Source of the DNA: a virus
Length of the DNA: 31,949 nucleotides
IMG/VR virus record: IMGVR_UViG_3300043783_000061
Span: 1-31,949 of that record
Strand: one strand, 5' to 3'
The notes beneath the pieces are model-generated. The model saw only the letters and a list, made by a program, of their open reading frames with translations. It was not told where the DNA came from and searched no databases. A program made the position numbers and the translations under genes. Every line of letters starts with the position of its first letter. The first letter of the stretch is position 1. Below, piece by piece: positions 1-8,031 of the stretch.

Positions 1-1006
1 CCGTGCCCGTGCAGACCGATTGAAAAACACCCTGACTCCCGTTCGTGTTCCCACTCTCGCGATAGCACACGCGGTAGGCGAGAGGATAGCCATCGGCAGT
101 ATCGGGTTCAAGGTCCAACAACCATCCGGCAGTATTGGCTGCGGTGCCGAGATTGACGTTTCCCTTATTCGCTAAGGTGATGCTCTGCCCGCCTAAACGA
201 TCCACCTTGAGATTGTTGATGTGGACATAGATGTCGTGCGGCGTGCTCCACTCGTAATCGCCGAGAGTTCCATTGGGGCCAAAGATGGCAGCGTTGTAGG
301 GGAGGGAGACGGAGTAATTATTCTTCTGATAGAGATCGAATCCCGGCTCCTGCGTTGTAATTCCCGTCCCCGTGGATTGGAAGACGTTCATAAACTGCGC
401 GTTGGTGGTGAAGGTGTAGGTGTTGGAGCCAGAAGGAAGCGTACTCGGCGCGTTGAGGTAGTAGGCGCTTCCGGGGCCATTTCCTGAAACGTTATTCGTG
501 CCCGGACTCCCCGAAGCCCAGATGCACGCGAACTCTCCCGCCGTGGCCGTATGCGTTCCGCTCCAGCTAGTCCCCTGGTAATAGGTCTGCGTCTTGACTC
601 CGGGCAGCATCGTGACGGTCCAGCTATCGACGATGGTGAAGTTGGGAGCCGTGCCGGAAGCGATGCAGAAAGTCAGGGATTGCGAGAGGGTGACCGAGCC
701 TGCGCCGAGGTGCTGAATCTGGATCGCAGTGATCGGGCCAGCCGCGAGAGCGTTGCTGGTGTTGACGACGACGTAGGCTCCGCCGCCGTCAGAGGTTACA
801 CTCGTCGCTCCAGTAGCGAGCATATTTCCGGAGGTGAAGGTGTTTCCGCAGCCGGAGTCCGCGAAGGAGGTTTTGGACGATCCATTGAACCGCACCCACG
901 GGCAGGGATTGCGGAGGCTCATCGTCTGCGCGTAGGTCGGCTGAGGGTTGGGATTCTGCCCCAACAGCGGCATCCAACACAGCAGGAAAAGCAGGAGTCG
1001 CTTCAT
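1..1006 (-). CDS. Secreted/tail-fibre-like protein with signal peptide (C-terminus cut by window edge)
   Basis: An uninterrupted frame runs from the ATG at 1006 to the left edge, giving 335 codons without a stop. The ATG follows the TAA of the upstream fibre gene with no gap. The N-terminus (MKRLLLFLLCWMPLLG) is a typical signal peptide with probable cleavage before QNPNPQ. The rest is rich in Thr, Ser, Gly and Asn and looks like beta structure, with paired cysteines, as in phage appendage proteins. I recognise no enzyme motif. By context it is a distal tail or receptor-binding component, or a secreted accessory protein. A signal peptide is odd for a virion protein that is assembled in the cytoplasm. 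The fold and exact role are unknown. Confidence 0.75.
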   Translation of the reverse strand, partial: MKRLLLFLLCWMPLLGQNPNPQPTYAQTMSLRNPCPWVRFNGSSKTSFADSGCGNTFTSGNMLATGATSVTSDGGGAYVVVNTSNALAAGPITAIQIQHLGAGSVTLSQSLTFCIASGTAPNFTIVDSWTVTMLPGVKTQTYYQGTSWSGTHTATAGEFACIWASGSPGTNNVSGNGPGSAYYLNAPSTLPSGSNTYTFTTNAQFMNVFQSTGTGITTQEPGFDLYQKNNYSVSLPYNAAIFGPNGTLGDYEWSTPHDIYVHINNLKVDRLGGQSITLANKGNVNLGTAANTAGWLLDLEPDTADGYPLAYRVCYRESGNTNGSQGVFQSVCTGT

Positions 1007-4000
1007 TTACTGGCTCCGGTGAGTGGCAAGGATCGCGCCCACAACTTGAATGTTTCCCGTCGCGGTGTCGGACGCTGATCTAAAGATGCGATAAACCATC
1101 TGCGCGGGGGAAGATGAAGCTGAAGGGCAGGAGTTGACTCCCGCCGTAGCGATGCCGGTGATGGCTGCCGTGCCCTGCACTCCTGCCGTACCGGGAACCG
1201 TGACGGTAACCGTGGTTGCGGTGCCAAAGGTCGGCGAGCCGGGAGTCGAACCACTGGAGGCCGGGCAGGCCGTCTGCGCTTCGAGGATGAACGTGCCCGA
1301 CGTGGCCGTCGCAGCGGTGTAGAGAACGGTGATGTCGGTTGAAGTCCAGTACGCCGGAAGGACGGTCGTCGCCTCTGCATACTGCGCAGACGATGGAGCA
1401 GCTTGGAAGGCGAGGTAAGCTGCCGTGGAGCTGGCGGGGTTGTAACACCCAAGCTGCGGAGCGTTGTTGTCATAGACGCTGAATCCGGTCGCGAACGCCA
1501 CGCCGCCATTGCATTGCGCAGCGTCGAGGAAGGTCGTGCCCGTCACAGCAGTGGAGGCAAGGGCGAACTGGACATTGCTTCCCGAGGGGTTGGTGACAGT
1601 CACCGCGCCCGCCCCCGACGAGTTCTGGAGGTTTACGGGGGAAGAAAGCGCCGAGCCGCCGTTGACGGTAATGCTCGCTCCGCCCGTGCAAAGCGCGTTG
1701 GCTACAGTGCAAGGCCGTGAGGCCGCCGCGCCGTTCTCGCTGATGGCCGCGTTGCCTGAAGAGTCGGTTGTGTAGATTGCGCTTCCCGAGACCGGCGTAA
1801 TCGTGGAGGACGAGGCGGGGAAAGTGATGCCGTGCCCACTGCCCGTACCGTGATAGACGAGCTGGCTTCCGGTGTCTTGCAACGCCGAAGATGTGGTAGA
1901 TGCCGTGGCCGAAGTCGCAAGCGGAAGGTATCCTGTGGTTTGCCCAGAAAGACCTCCGCCCGAACCGCATGACCCCCATGAAGGCGTCACACCAGCGCCA
2001 CCGGAAATCGGGCATTGTCCACTGGTGCCCGCGCTTCCATTGAACTCCAGCGGGGACGCGCTGCCTGCAAGATTCACCGCGCCCGTGTTGCTGAGGACGC
2101 CTGTGTTGTTGAAGGCATCCGCCACGCTGCCCGTGCCAATGAAGGTGAAGTTGTTAGCGTGCGTCGTGACTGAAGTGGTTCCGCTGGAGTTGGCGAGAGC
2201 GGAGTAGAAGTCCAGATCGTCCGCTACCCACAGTGGAATCGACATCCCTGTGGTGTGCTGGAACTCGAACATCGCAGACACCGGAGCAGAGTTGAAATAA
2301 TTCAGCGAGCCCATCGGGCCGTTCCATCCCCAGACTTTTTTGAGTATGTTTCGTCCGCTGTTGATGGTATAGAAAGAGGTCGGGTTGGCGTTATTGAAGT
2401 TAGAGATGAATCCGCCCAGGAATCCGCCGCACTCAAACGACCCTGAACCGCAGCCCCAGTTGATAGGTGTGTCCTGTGAGTAGGGATTGAAGTTCTGAAG
2501 GTTCATCAGCAGACGCCCCGAGACGGTCTGGGTCGTGCCGTTCGGGACTTCGAGGGCATCCGAGGCTGTGAAGGTTGCCGTGGTCTCCGCAAGGGTCACA
2601 TTGCCATCAAAACAGGCCTGACCTGCGCAGGAAGAACTGAGCGCCGGATCACGAGCATCCACGATCCTTGCACCCTGATAAATTGTGTCTGTTCCAGATC
2701 CGCTGATGAACCCGGAGTCCATCCCGTTCGGAACCTCCCGCGCTACGGCAAGTGTGGTGGAGTTGATCGCCCCCAACACGGTAAAGAGATGGCGGATGCC
2801 ACTGGATGTTGTCGTGTCGGCGTTCTGCTCCAGCAACCGCCCTGTCGGGCCTTCGCACATGAAGAAAGCCCCATTCTCGTGGGAGGACCGGAGATAAGCC
2901 GTCGCCGTCATTACGCCACTGGTGTAGGAAGTGACGTTGACGATCTTGGCGCTCTCAGTGTTCACGCCGCCGATGGTGAACTGGTCGCCGTTGGAGCAAG
3001 AAGAACTGATGGTCACGGTGAAGGTGGCGAGGATCGGTGTGTTGTTATTGTTCGGCAGCGTTGGGCCGTTGACCGCCGCGCTTAGAGAGCCCTGCTTGGA
3101 TGCGGTGAAGGTTTGCCCAGTCTCAGTGACCGCCGCATAGACATTCGTTCCACTGCCCTGTTGAGTAGCTCCAGTAGCCGTCATCGTCAGTACACCGGTC
3201 GTCTTGTCAATCAGCCATCGCCCCACACCATACACCCCAGAGTTGAAACTGGAGACCGTCATGGTGACGCCGGGAAAGCCTGAGGGGGTGCCGGTACTTG
3301 CCACGTTCGCCGTATAGACATTCGAGGGCGAGATGACCATCTGGTCGGCGTAGCCCGTGTATCCCTGTGCCGAACCGTCAATGCTGGCGGCGGAGTAACT
3401 TCCATTGAATACCAGCGGGTTGCAATCCCCGTTGCCCATGCAGTAAATCCCCGTGCCTCCGAGGATTGAGTGGTTCCCCTGCCCATAGGCTTCGAGGTTC
3501 ATGTTGTACATATCGGTGACAAGCGAACCGACGGAGGTTCCCGTGCCGGGAGAGCCGAAGTTGTAGCCGGGCGAAGTGAGGTATTGGTTCGAGGTGAGCG
3601 TGTTCTGTGCTCCGACTGTGATAGCTCCCGTGGTGGAGTTGTAGGTAAAGCCTCCCGTTCCCGCGTTACCGAAGGCGCTGGAGTTGTTGATCTGCACATC
3701 ACCATTCACGCCGCCGGGAGCCCCACCCGAAGCGATGCAGGTACTCGAGGCCGGCGAGTACGAATATCCCGTCGTCCCGCAGTTTGTCAGCCCCGACAGA
3801 AACGACGCCAGGTCCGCCGTCGTGGCCGCAACGCCCTGGTTGCCGGCGCTCGTGCCCTTCAGGAAAACCGTGGTCGCGGCGATCGTCGCTCCGCCGGCCG
3901 GATTCTGCGCAACGTACACGCCGCCGACGCCTTTGTATGTCACCGCAGGACCCTGCGTGTAATCGATAAGAATCAATCCTGCACAAACGCCGGTCTGGGC

Positions 4001-4273
4001 GCCGATGGTGTCTGAGGGATTGGCGCCGGGAAGCAGAATTACGGTCGAGCTCGAAGCGCCGTGAGCGCAGGCCGCCACCGTCGTCGCGGCGATGGTCTGG
4101 TAGCTCCCCGTGCCCATCTTCACGTAAAAATTAGTATTCAGCTGCGGAGCATAGGACGGCGCAATGGTCTGCTGGCCGTACAGTTTCATGGCCGCAAACG
4201 CCACCAGGGCGAACAGCGCGATCGCCATCCACTCCAGGAAACGCACTTTGTTTTGGCTCAGTTTCAGCATCAT
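1007..4273 (-). CDS. Large tail-fibre-like protein with N-terminal membrane anchor
   Basis: This 1088-residue protein has the low-complexity Gly/Ser/Thr/Asn composition of phage tail fibres. Residues about 13-31 (EWMAIALFALVAFAAMKL) form one strongly hydrophobic helix. Fibre-type modules follow, such as GGVNGDVQINNSSAFG near residue 185 and GYLPLATSATASTTSSAL in the last third. The C-terminal ~150 residues (from about AYWTSTDITVLYTAAT) resemble a beta-sandwich tip domain. It begins 4 bp after the preceding stop, at either of two adjacent ATGs (4273 or 4270), behind GAGGCG. It probably forms a long receptor-binding fibre. The first ~190 codons look more GC-rich in third positions than the rest, which suggests the distal part was exchanged. 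A membrane anchor on a fibre is unusual. Confidence 0.75.
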   Translation of the reverse strand: MMLKLSQNKVRFLEWMAIALFALVAFAAMKLYGQQTIAPSYAPQLNTNFYVKMGTGSYQTIAATTVAACAHGASSSTVILLPGANPSDTIGAQTGVCAGLILIDYTQGPAVTYKGVGGVYVAQNPAGGATIAATTVFLKGTSAGNQGVAATTADLASFLSGLTNCGTTGYSYSPASSTCIASGGAPGGVNGDVQINNSSAFGNAGTGGFTYNSTTGAITVGAQNTLTSNQYLTSPGYNFGSPGTGTSVGSLVTDMYNMNLEAYGQGNHSILGGTGIYCMGNGDCNPLVFNGSYSAASIDGSAQGYTGYADQMVISPSNVYTANVASTGTPSGFPGVTMTVSSFNSGVYGVGRWLIDKTTGVLTMTATGATQQGSGTNVYAAVTETGQTFTASKQGSLSAAVNGPTLPNNNNTPILATFTVTISSSCSNGDQFTIGGVNTESAKIVNVTSYTSGVMTATAYLRSSHENGAFFMCEGPTGRLLEQNADTTTSSGIRHLFTVLGAINSTTLAVAREVPNGMDSGFISGSGTDTIYQGARIVDARDPALSSSCAGQACFDGNVTLAETTATFTASDALEVPNGTTQTVSGRLLMNLQNFNPYSQDTPINWGCGSGSFECGGFLGGFISNFNNANPTSFYTINSGRNILKKVWGWNGPMGSLNYFNSAPVSAMFEFQHTTGMSIPLWVADDLDFYSALANSSGTTSVTTHANNFTFIGTGSVADAFNNTGVLSNTGAVNLAGSASPLEFNGSAGTSGQCPISGGAGVTPSWGSCGSGGGLSGQTTGYLPLATSATASTTSSALQDTGSQLVYHGTGSGHGITFPASSSTITPVSGSAIYTTDSSGNAAISENGAAASRPCTVANALCTGGASITVNGGSALSSPVNLQNSSGAGAVTVTNPSGSNVQFALASTAVTGTTFLDAAQCNGGVAFATGFSVYDNNAPQLGCYNPASSTAAYLAFQAAPSSAQYAEATTVLPAYWTSTDITVLYTAATATSGTFILEAQTACPASSGSTPGSPTFGTATTVTVTVPGTAGVQGTAAITGIATAGVNSCPSASSSPAQMVYRIFRSASDTATGNIQVVGAILATHRSQ

Positions 4274-4277
4274 CGCC

Positions 4278-4691
4278 TCAATTCGTCACGGCTCCCATGT
4301 TGTACACGTTCCCATCTTCGTCCTGCACAATCATAAATTTCGTGGTCGACAGCGGCCCCGGCGAAACCGCCGGCATCCCAAACCAGTTCGAGGGATAGCT
4401 CAGCACATGCCCGCCCACGCTGTCCTGGTGCACCGTGATCACGTACGGCAGCCCTTCCAGCATGTTGAGAATATAAGCCGAGCTGATCGAGGTATTCGCC
4501 TGCATCACGAAACTCTGCGCCCTTCCCAGCCGGAAATCCAGCGGCGCGGCGAAATCGAACACCGAAACCACGTTGATCCATCCGCCCTCGATCGGACCGT
4601 CCGAGGTGAAGTTGCCCAGAGTGTCCAGCGGGCCGTCGACGGCTTGAGGATTGAACTGCGGCGGATTCTTCATCAGCGGCGTCAGGCTCAT
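4278..4691 (-). CDS. Small fibre protein, paralogue of the C-terminal domain of the upstream gene
   Basis: A 137-residue protein starting MSLTPLMKNPPQF. The ATG at 4691 overlaps the upstream TGA as ATGA, so I prefer it to the longer in-frame start at 4706. From about residue 60 it aligns by eye with the C-terminal ~90 residues of the upstream protein: SYPSNWFGMPAV against TWPTNWKSMPAV, and FMIVQDEDGNVYNMGAV against FAVMLDETGAFYPVSSAV. This is a tandem duplication of one domain, probably a fibre or receptor-binding module. No family name can be given from the sequence. The next gene starts 4 bp downstream. Confidence 0.7.
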   Translation of the reverse strand: MSLTPLMKNPPQFNPQAVDGPLDTLGNFTSDGPIEGGWINVVSVFDFAAPLDFRLGRAQSFVMQANTSISSAYILNMLEGLPYVITVHQDSVGGHVLSYPSNWFGMPAVSPGPLSTTKFMIVQDEDGNVYNMGAVTN

Positions 4692-5461
4692 GTGTGCACG
4701 CTCCACACCGCCGAGCTCACCGGATAGAAGGCGCCCGTTTCATCCAGCATCACGGCAAAGCTGGTCACGCCGTTCGGGGCAAGGTTCACTGCCGGCATGC
4801 TCTTCCAATTCGTCGGCCAGGTCATCGTGTATCCGCCCGTCGCGTTCTGCTTGAGGATCACTGGAATCAGCACGCCGTTTGGAAAGTTGATCGCCGTCGA
4901 GCTCGTGACGTTCTGGCTCAGCGTCAGGCTCATGCCCTGGCCCTGGCTGCCGTCAAAGACCGGGGTTCCCGAGTTGATCGGCACCACGTAAAGGGTCGGC
5001 GCTCCATTCACCGTGCCTGTCACCACCACATTGCCCTGCACCGTCAGCGGCCCGTCGACCGTCTGCAGCGCCTGGCCGGGCGGAAACAGCAGCACCGCGT
5101 CGCCCACTGGCGGAATGTACGGCGGTCCCGGGCTGTACGGTCCCAGGTTGCTCAGGTCGTAGGTGCCGGGATTCATGAACTGGTACAGGCCGGACTGCAC
5201 CACGTTCTGCTTCTCGTCCAGCAGCGCGATGTCGTAATACGTTCCGGTCGGATTGATCTGGTAGTTGCCCCACAGCGGGATGCTGAGGATTCCCTCGGCC
5301 AGCGCCAGCCGCTGTTTGATCTTCACCAGCATCGACGTGCCGATAACTCTCGGCAGCGCCGCCCCGTAGTTGCAGAGGGTGATGCGTATCCAGGCGCCGA
5401 AGTCGTCGTCGCCGCTGGTGTCCTGGAGCGTGGCTGTCAGCGTGACGCCTGGGCTGGCCAT
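4688..5461 (-). CDS. Tail-fibre/receptor-binding-like protein with duplicated C-terminal domain
   Basis: A 257-residue beta-rich protein. Residues 1-110 (MASPGVTLTATLQDTSG...) look like a compact beta domain, such as might dock to the tail. A Pro/Gly linker (YSPGPPYIPPVGD) follows, then a stretch shared with the next gene product: VDGPLTVQGN here, VDGPLDTLGN there. The final ~90 residues carry the WPTNWKSMPAV domain that recurs in the next gene. Location just upstream of two large appendage genes supports a tail role. The ATG has only a weak upstream purine stretch. The specific function is inferred from context. Confidence 0.65.
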   Translation of the reverse strand: MASPGVTLTATLQDTSGDDDFGAWIRITLCNYGAALPRVIGTSMLVKIKQRLALAEGILSIPLWGNYQINPTGTYYDIALLDEKQNVVQSGLYQFMNPGTYDLSNLGPYSPGPPYIPPVGDAVLLFPPGQALQTVDGPLTVQGNVVVTGTVNGAPTLYVVPINSGTPVFDGSQGQGMSLTLSQNVTSSTAINFPNGVLIPVILKQNATGGYTMTWPTNWKSMPAVNLAPNGVTSFAVMLDETGAFYPVSSAVWSVHT

Positions 5462-5509
5462 GCCGCCATCTTAGGCTAAGGTTGCCTTTACGGCGAAAGA
5501 AAATCTTTC

Positions 5510-5680
5510 CTAACGGCTCTCTTCGTGGTAGGAGCAGGCGCGCTGCAGACGCTGCAGTTCCCGGCGCTCGCGGTCCTTGCGCAGAGTTCGATGATAACGG
5601 TGGGAGTCCAGGAGTCCCATCACCAGCGCGGCCAGAATCGCCAGCGCCACACAAGCAACCGCTCGCAATGCCTCGTTCAT
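5510..5680 (-). CDS. Small membrane protein with basic coiled-coil tail (holin or inner-spanin candidate)
   Basis: Read directly from the sequence: 56 codons from the ATG at 5680 to the TAG ending at 5510. Translation begins MNEALRAVACVALAILAALV. Residues ~5-24 form one hydrophobic helix, and residues 30-50 are rich in Arg, Glu and Leu (RKDRERRELQRLQRAC), as in a short coiled coil. It starts 7 bp after the end of a possible cell-wall hydrolase gene, with GAGGCCGAA upstream. One membrane helix plus a charged helical tail next to a lysin-like gene suggests an inner spanin or small holin. It is shorter than typical Rz proteins, so the assignment is tentative. Confidence 0.6.
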   Translation of the reverse strand: MNEALRAVACVALAILAALVMGLLDSHRYHRTLRKDRERRELQRLQRACSYHEESR

Positions 5681-5687
5681 TTCGGCC

Positions 5688-6125
5688 TCACTCGTAAAAC
5701 ATCATCAGGCCCATCTGCGCGTGCGACGGATGATTCTCGCGATCGTTCTGGATGTTGTCAACAAACCACACCCGCACCGGCCGGTTCAGGAACTGCCAGA
5801 ACTTCTGCTCGCCGATCCCCGCTTCCAGCGTCCCGTTGCTGTGCTCGCTCTTGATCGGGTCGCCATAATAGATGTCATCGATCTCGCGCGTTAGCCGCTG
5901 AAACGCCCGGCTCGCGGGATCGATCGGCGAACCTTCCGGATCGTGAGCCGCATGTTCGCCGGCTGATTCGATCACTGAGAACAGATCGCCTTCGTTCCAA
6001 CCCGCACGGGCCCGGTTGCGCAGGCAATAGCAGATCGCCTTCATCTCTTCGAGAGATCCCTTCGGCCCCACCTCGCGCGCCGCATACAGCACTAGCGCCG
6101 CCTTCGCCACATCGTTCGGAGTCAC
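5688..6125 (-). CDS. Possible SleB-like cell-wall hydrolase (endolysin candidate)
   Basis: I start this 145-residue protein at the GTG at 6125. It is preceded by an excellent AGGGAGGAG site and overlaps the upstream TGA as GTGA. The pattern resembles SleB-type hydrolases: an N-terminal helix with Ala/Glu (LVLYAAREVG), then MKAICYCLRNRARAGW corresponding to the family's AVAxVIxNRV segment. The end (HAQMGLMMFYE) resembles the family's terminal G-x-H-x-F-Y. Similarity is by eye and remote. If correct, it degrades peptidoglycan and pairs with the small membrane protein just downstream. Otherwise it is an uncharacterised tail-region protein. There is no signal peptide. Confidence 0.5.
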   Translation of the reverse strand: MTPNDVAKAALVLYAAREVGPKGSLEEMKAICYCLRNRARAGWNEGDLFSVIESAGEHAAHDPEGSPIDPASRAFQRLTREIDDIYYGDPIKSEHSNGTLEAGIGEQKFWQFLNRPVRVWFVDNIQNDRENHPSHAQMGLMMFYE

Positions 6126-6373
6126 GATCTCCTCCCTAGACACTCATCCATCGCGCGAGCAGCCATGTAGTGTAGAACCTCGGTCTGACTCACGCCATAG
6201 TAATGCGCCTGGATATTCGCCACTCCACCCTTCACCCCGCGGATGATCATGATCGCGTCGGTCACCTCGCCAAAGTTCCCGTTTTCGATCGCACGCACCA
6301 ATCGCCGAACGCGCCCGGTCACGTCATAAGGGGTGTTGCGGTTCACCGCGCGAATCTTCGGGATTTTCTTCAC
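6122..6373 (-). CDS. Hypothetical protein, 83 aa
   Basis: The frame extends further upstream, but the likely start is the GTG at 6373, which overlaps the previous TGA as GTGA. The region above it has the skewed His/Gly/Arg composition of a shadow frame. The product begins VKKIPKIRAVNRNTPYDVTG (first residue read as Met) and looks like a compact helical protein ending HYMAARAMDECLGRRS. It sits inside a chain of coupled genes from 7613 to 5688, so it is probably expressed with them. I recognise no family. Confidence 0.55.
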   Translation of the reverse strand: MKKIPKIRAVNRNTPYDVTGRVRRLVRAIENGNFGEVTDAIMIIRGVKGGVANIQAHYYGVSQTEVLHYMAARAMDECLGRRS

Positions 6374-7419
6374 ATCACCCTCGCCACATTCCTGCGCGTG
6401 TACAGCTGTTCCATGTACCAGTCGCCCGCCGCGCCGCTGCCCACCGGAAACGCCCGATGCGCCTCTTCCTCGGTGATCACCCGGCAGCGCACCATGCTCA
6501 GCAGCGCCGTGCGCCAGCCCAGGTGCTTCGCCGTCGTCGGCACACCGTATTCGTCGAAGTTCATGATCATCCACTCGGTGCCCAGCGGAAACTGCAGCGT
6601 ACCGCAGCGCAGGAACTCCGGATTGTTTACCTGCTCGGTGTAATGCTCCATTAGCATCTTCGTGGCCGTCTCGGCCATATCAGCCGCCAGCTGAAACGAC
6701 TGATCGGCCTTGGTGTTCATGCCCAGCCGCCGCCACAGTTTCGCTTTCTTCAGTTCCTTCTCGCCGGCCTCGCGCAGCTCGCGCGCCTTCACCTGAGGAT
6801 AGTCCTTCATCGGACTCTCACCCTTCCATAGCGGGTTGCGGATGTACAAACCGACGCGTCCCGCCTTCGCGTCGGGATGCGTCTTCACCACGTTCGTGCT
6901 CAGCAGCAGCACGTCCTTCAGCCGCGGAATCTTCAAAAGCAGTTCGTCGTAAAAATCCCATGGCGTCAGCAGGCGGCCGTGGCGCATCCTCTCATTCTCC
7001 GCGCCCTGCCACCGCTCCTGCCCATCCCACTTGTTGCCCGCGGCCATGCCGGCGTTCATCTCCCGCATAGCCCACAGCGCCTCCAGTTCCTGCTCCGGAG
7101 TCTTCGCGTCTTCGTGCTCCTGCTTCATCCGCTCCAAGGCCTCGATCACGCGCGGATGCCGCCCCAGCTCATTGAGCTCGCGCGTCTGGCGAAAGTCCTC
7201 GAGCGTCGGCTTGCGCCCCAGCGCCACGCCATCCGTCCCCGCTCCCAGCGCCAGGCCGAGATTGTCGAGAACACGATCGCGCTCCGTGTCGTCGACCCAC
7301 CGGCCTTCATGGATCTCTTCGGCCGCCTGGCGGATCGCCTTGTCTGCCTCATGCTCCTTCGGCGCACTCTGGTGCTTGCGGGCGATGATGATGGCGGGCG
7401 ATTGTGGTTTGTTGCTCAT
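6370..7419 (-). CDS. Hypothetical virion-region protein, 349 aa
   Basis: Starts with an ATGA overlap on the previous gene and ends with a GTGA overlap into the next. The N-terminal ~150 residues are charged and helical (repeated Glu/Arg/Lys). The middle contains hydrophobic strands (LLKIPRLKDVLLLSTNVV), and the last third includes MIMNFDEYGVPTTAKHLGW. No catalytic signature is recognisable. Position between internal virion proteins and fibre genes suggests a tail-associated or assembly role, but nothing in the sequence proves it. Confidence 0.7.
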   Translation of the reverse strand: MSNKPQSPAIIIARKHQSAPKEHEADKAIRQAAEEIHEGRWVDDTERDRVLDNLGLALGAGTDGVALGRKPTLEDFRQTRELNELGRHPRVIEALERMKQEHEDAKTPEQELEALWAMREMNAGMAAGNKWDGQERWQGAENERMRHGRLLTPWDFYDELLLKIPRLKDVLLLSTNVVKTHPDAKAGRVGLYIRNPLWKGESPMKDYPQVKARELREAGEKELKKAKLWRRLGMNTKADQSFQLAADMAETATKMLMEHYTEQVNNPEFLRCGTLQFPLGTEWMIMNFDEYGVPTTAKHLGWRTALLSMVRCRVITEEEAHRAFPVGSGAAGDWYMEQLYTRRNVARVM

Positions 7420-7613
7420 TTTTCATCCTCGCCGTCTTCGCCTTCGCCTTCGCCATCGTCCTCGTCGGTAATTTCCTCGACATCGCACTCTTCGGAGAGA
7501 AGACTTGGATCATCCATGGCCATCTGAATCGCCTTCTCCGCGGCGTCGTCTTCATCTTCGGCGGAGACGTCAAACGTCCCACTCAGCGTGACCGTAGCAA
7601 AAAAGTTCTTCAT
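7416..7613 (-). CDS. Small acidic protein, 65 aa
   Basis: The start is taken at the ATG at 7613, which overlaps the upstream TGA (ATGA). The longer frame to 7703 lies inside the upstream gene. The product begins MKNFFATVTLSGTFDVSAED, a short beta-type segment, and ends in an almost uninterrupted Asp/Glu/Gly tail (DEDDGEGEGEDGEDEK). Acidic miniproteins are frequent in phages, sometimes as DNA mimics or assembly factors, but no function can be assigned here. Confidence 0.6.
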   Translation of the reverse strand: MKNFFATVTLSGTFDVSAEDEDDAAEKAIQMAMDDPSLLSEECDVEEITDEDDGEGEGEDGEDEK

Positions 7614-7990
7614 TTCTTCGGCTCCGTTTTCGGCGGCGTCGTGATCTTCGAGATCGCACCGGAACGCGGATCGATCTGCCAGCCGGGATGCGCGGCCTGC
7701 CACTCGCCGAGGATCTGCAGCTTCAGCTTCTCCTCGCTGTCGTATTCCTTCTGAAGATCGATCTGATGCTGCATGATGTCCGACAGCGATTTCTTATCCG
7801 CCGTCGAGAGTTGCGGTGCCTGCTCCGGCGGCCTCGGCGCAGACGGGTGGGATTCATTCTGCGCCACTGCTGCCGGAGCATTCGGGCGGTTTGCGGTTTG
7901 CTGGTTCTGGGCAGGGCAGGGAGAGCTCACCAGAACCCAAAGCGTCAGAAGCGCGACGATTGCGACGATCCAATCCAAAAACTTTCTCAT
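7610..7990 (-). CDS. Secreted or membrane-anchored protein, first gene after the 8.0-kb promoter
   Basis: A 126-residue protein with an N-terminal hydrophobic segment at residues ~6-22 (DWIVAIVALLTLWVLV), followed by SSPCPAQ, where a signal peptidase could cut. A Pro/Ala/Asn-rich linker follows, then a charged helix (TADKKSLSDIMQHQIDLQKE) and a Pro/Lys tail. This architecture fits a periplasmic or inner-membrane protein such as a spanin-like lysis factor, but no motif settles it. It is the first gene downstream of a TTGACT promoter with an embedded dyad operator. The predicted transcript start lies only a few bases before the ATG. Confidence 0.6.
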   Translation of the reverse strand: MRKFLDWIVAIVALLTLWVLVSSPCPAQNQQTANRPNAPAAVAQNESHPSAPRPPEQAPQLSTADKKSLSDIMQHQIDLQKEYDSEEKLKLQILGEWQAAHPGWQIDPRSGAISKITTPPKTEPKK

Positions 7991-7992
7991 GC

Positions 7993-8028
7993 ATCACCTT
8001 ATTAGTCCCATACTGGCACCAAAGTCAA
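7993..8028 (-). promoter_or_regulatory. Candidate promoter with dyad operator
   Basis: On the minus strand, TTGACT (8028-8023) is followed after 17 bp by CTAATA (8005-8000), or after 18 bp by TAATAA. The spacer carries the dyad GGTGCCA-GTA-TGGGACT (8020-8004), nearly the same as dyads at 18860-18876 and 31108-31124. The predicted start is about 7993, three bases from the ATG at 7990. A repressor bound to the dyad would block polymerase. It lies just after the stop of the largest C-terminal internal-protein gene, so it would serve the left-hand gene block. Confidence 0.5.
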
Positions 8029-8031
8029 GCC

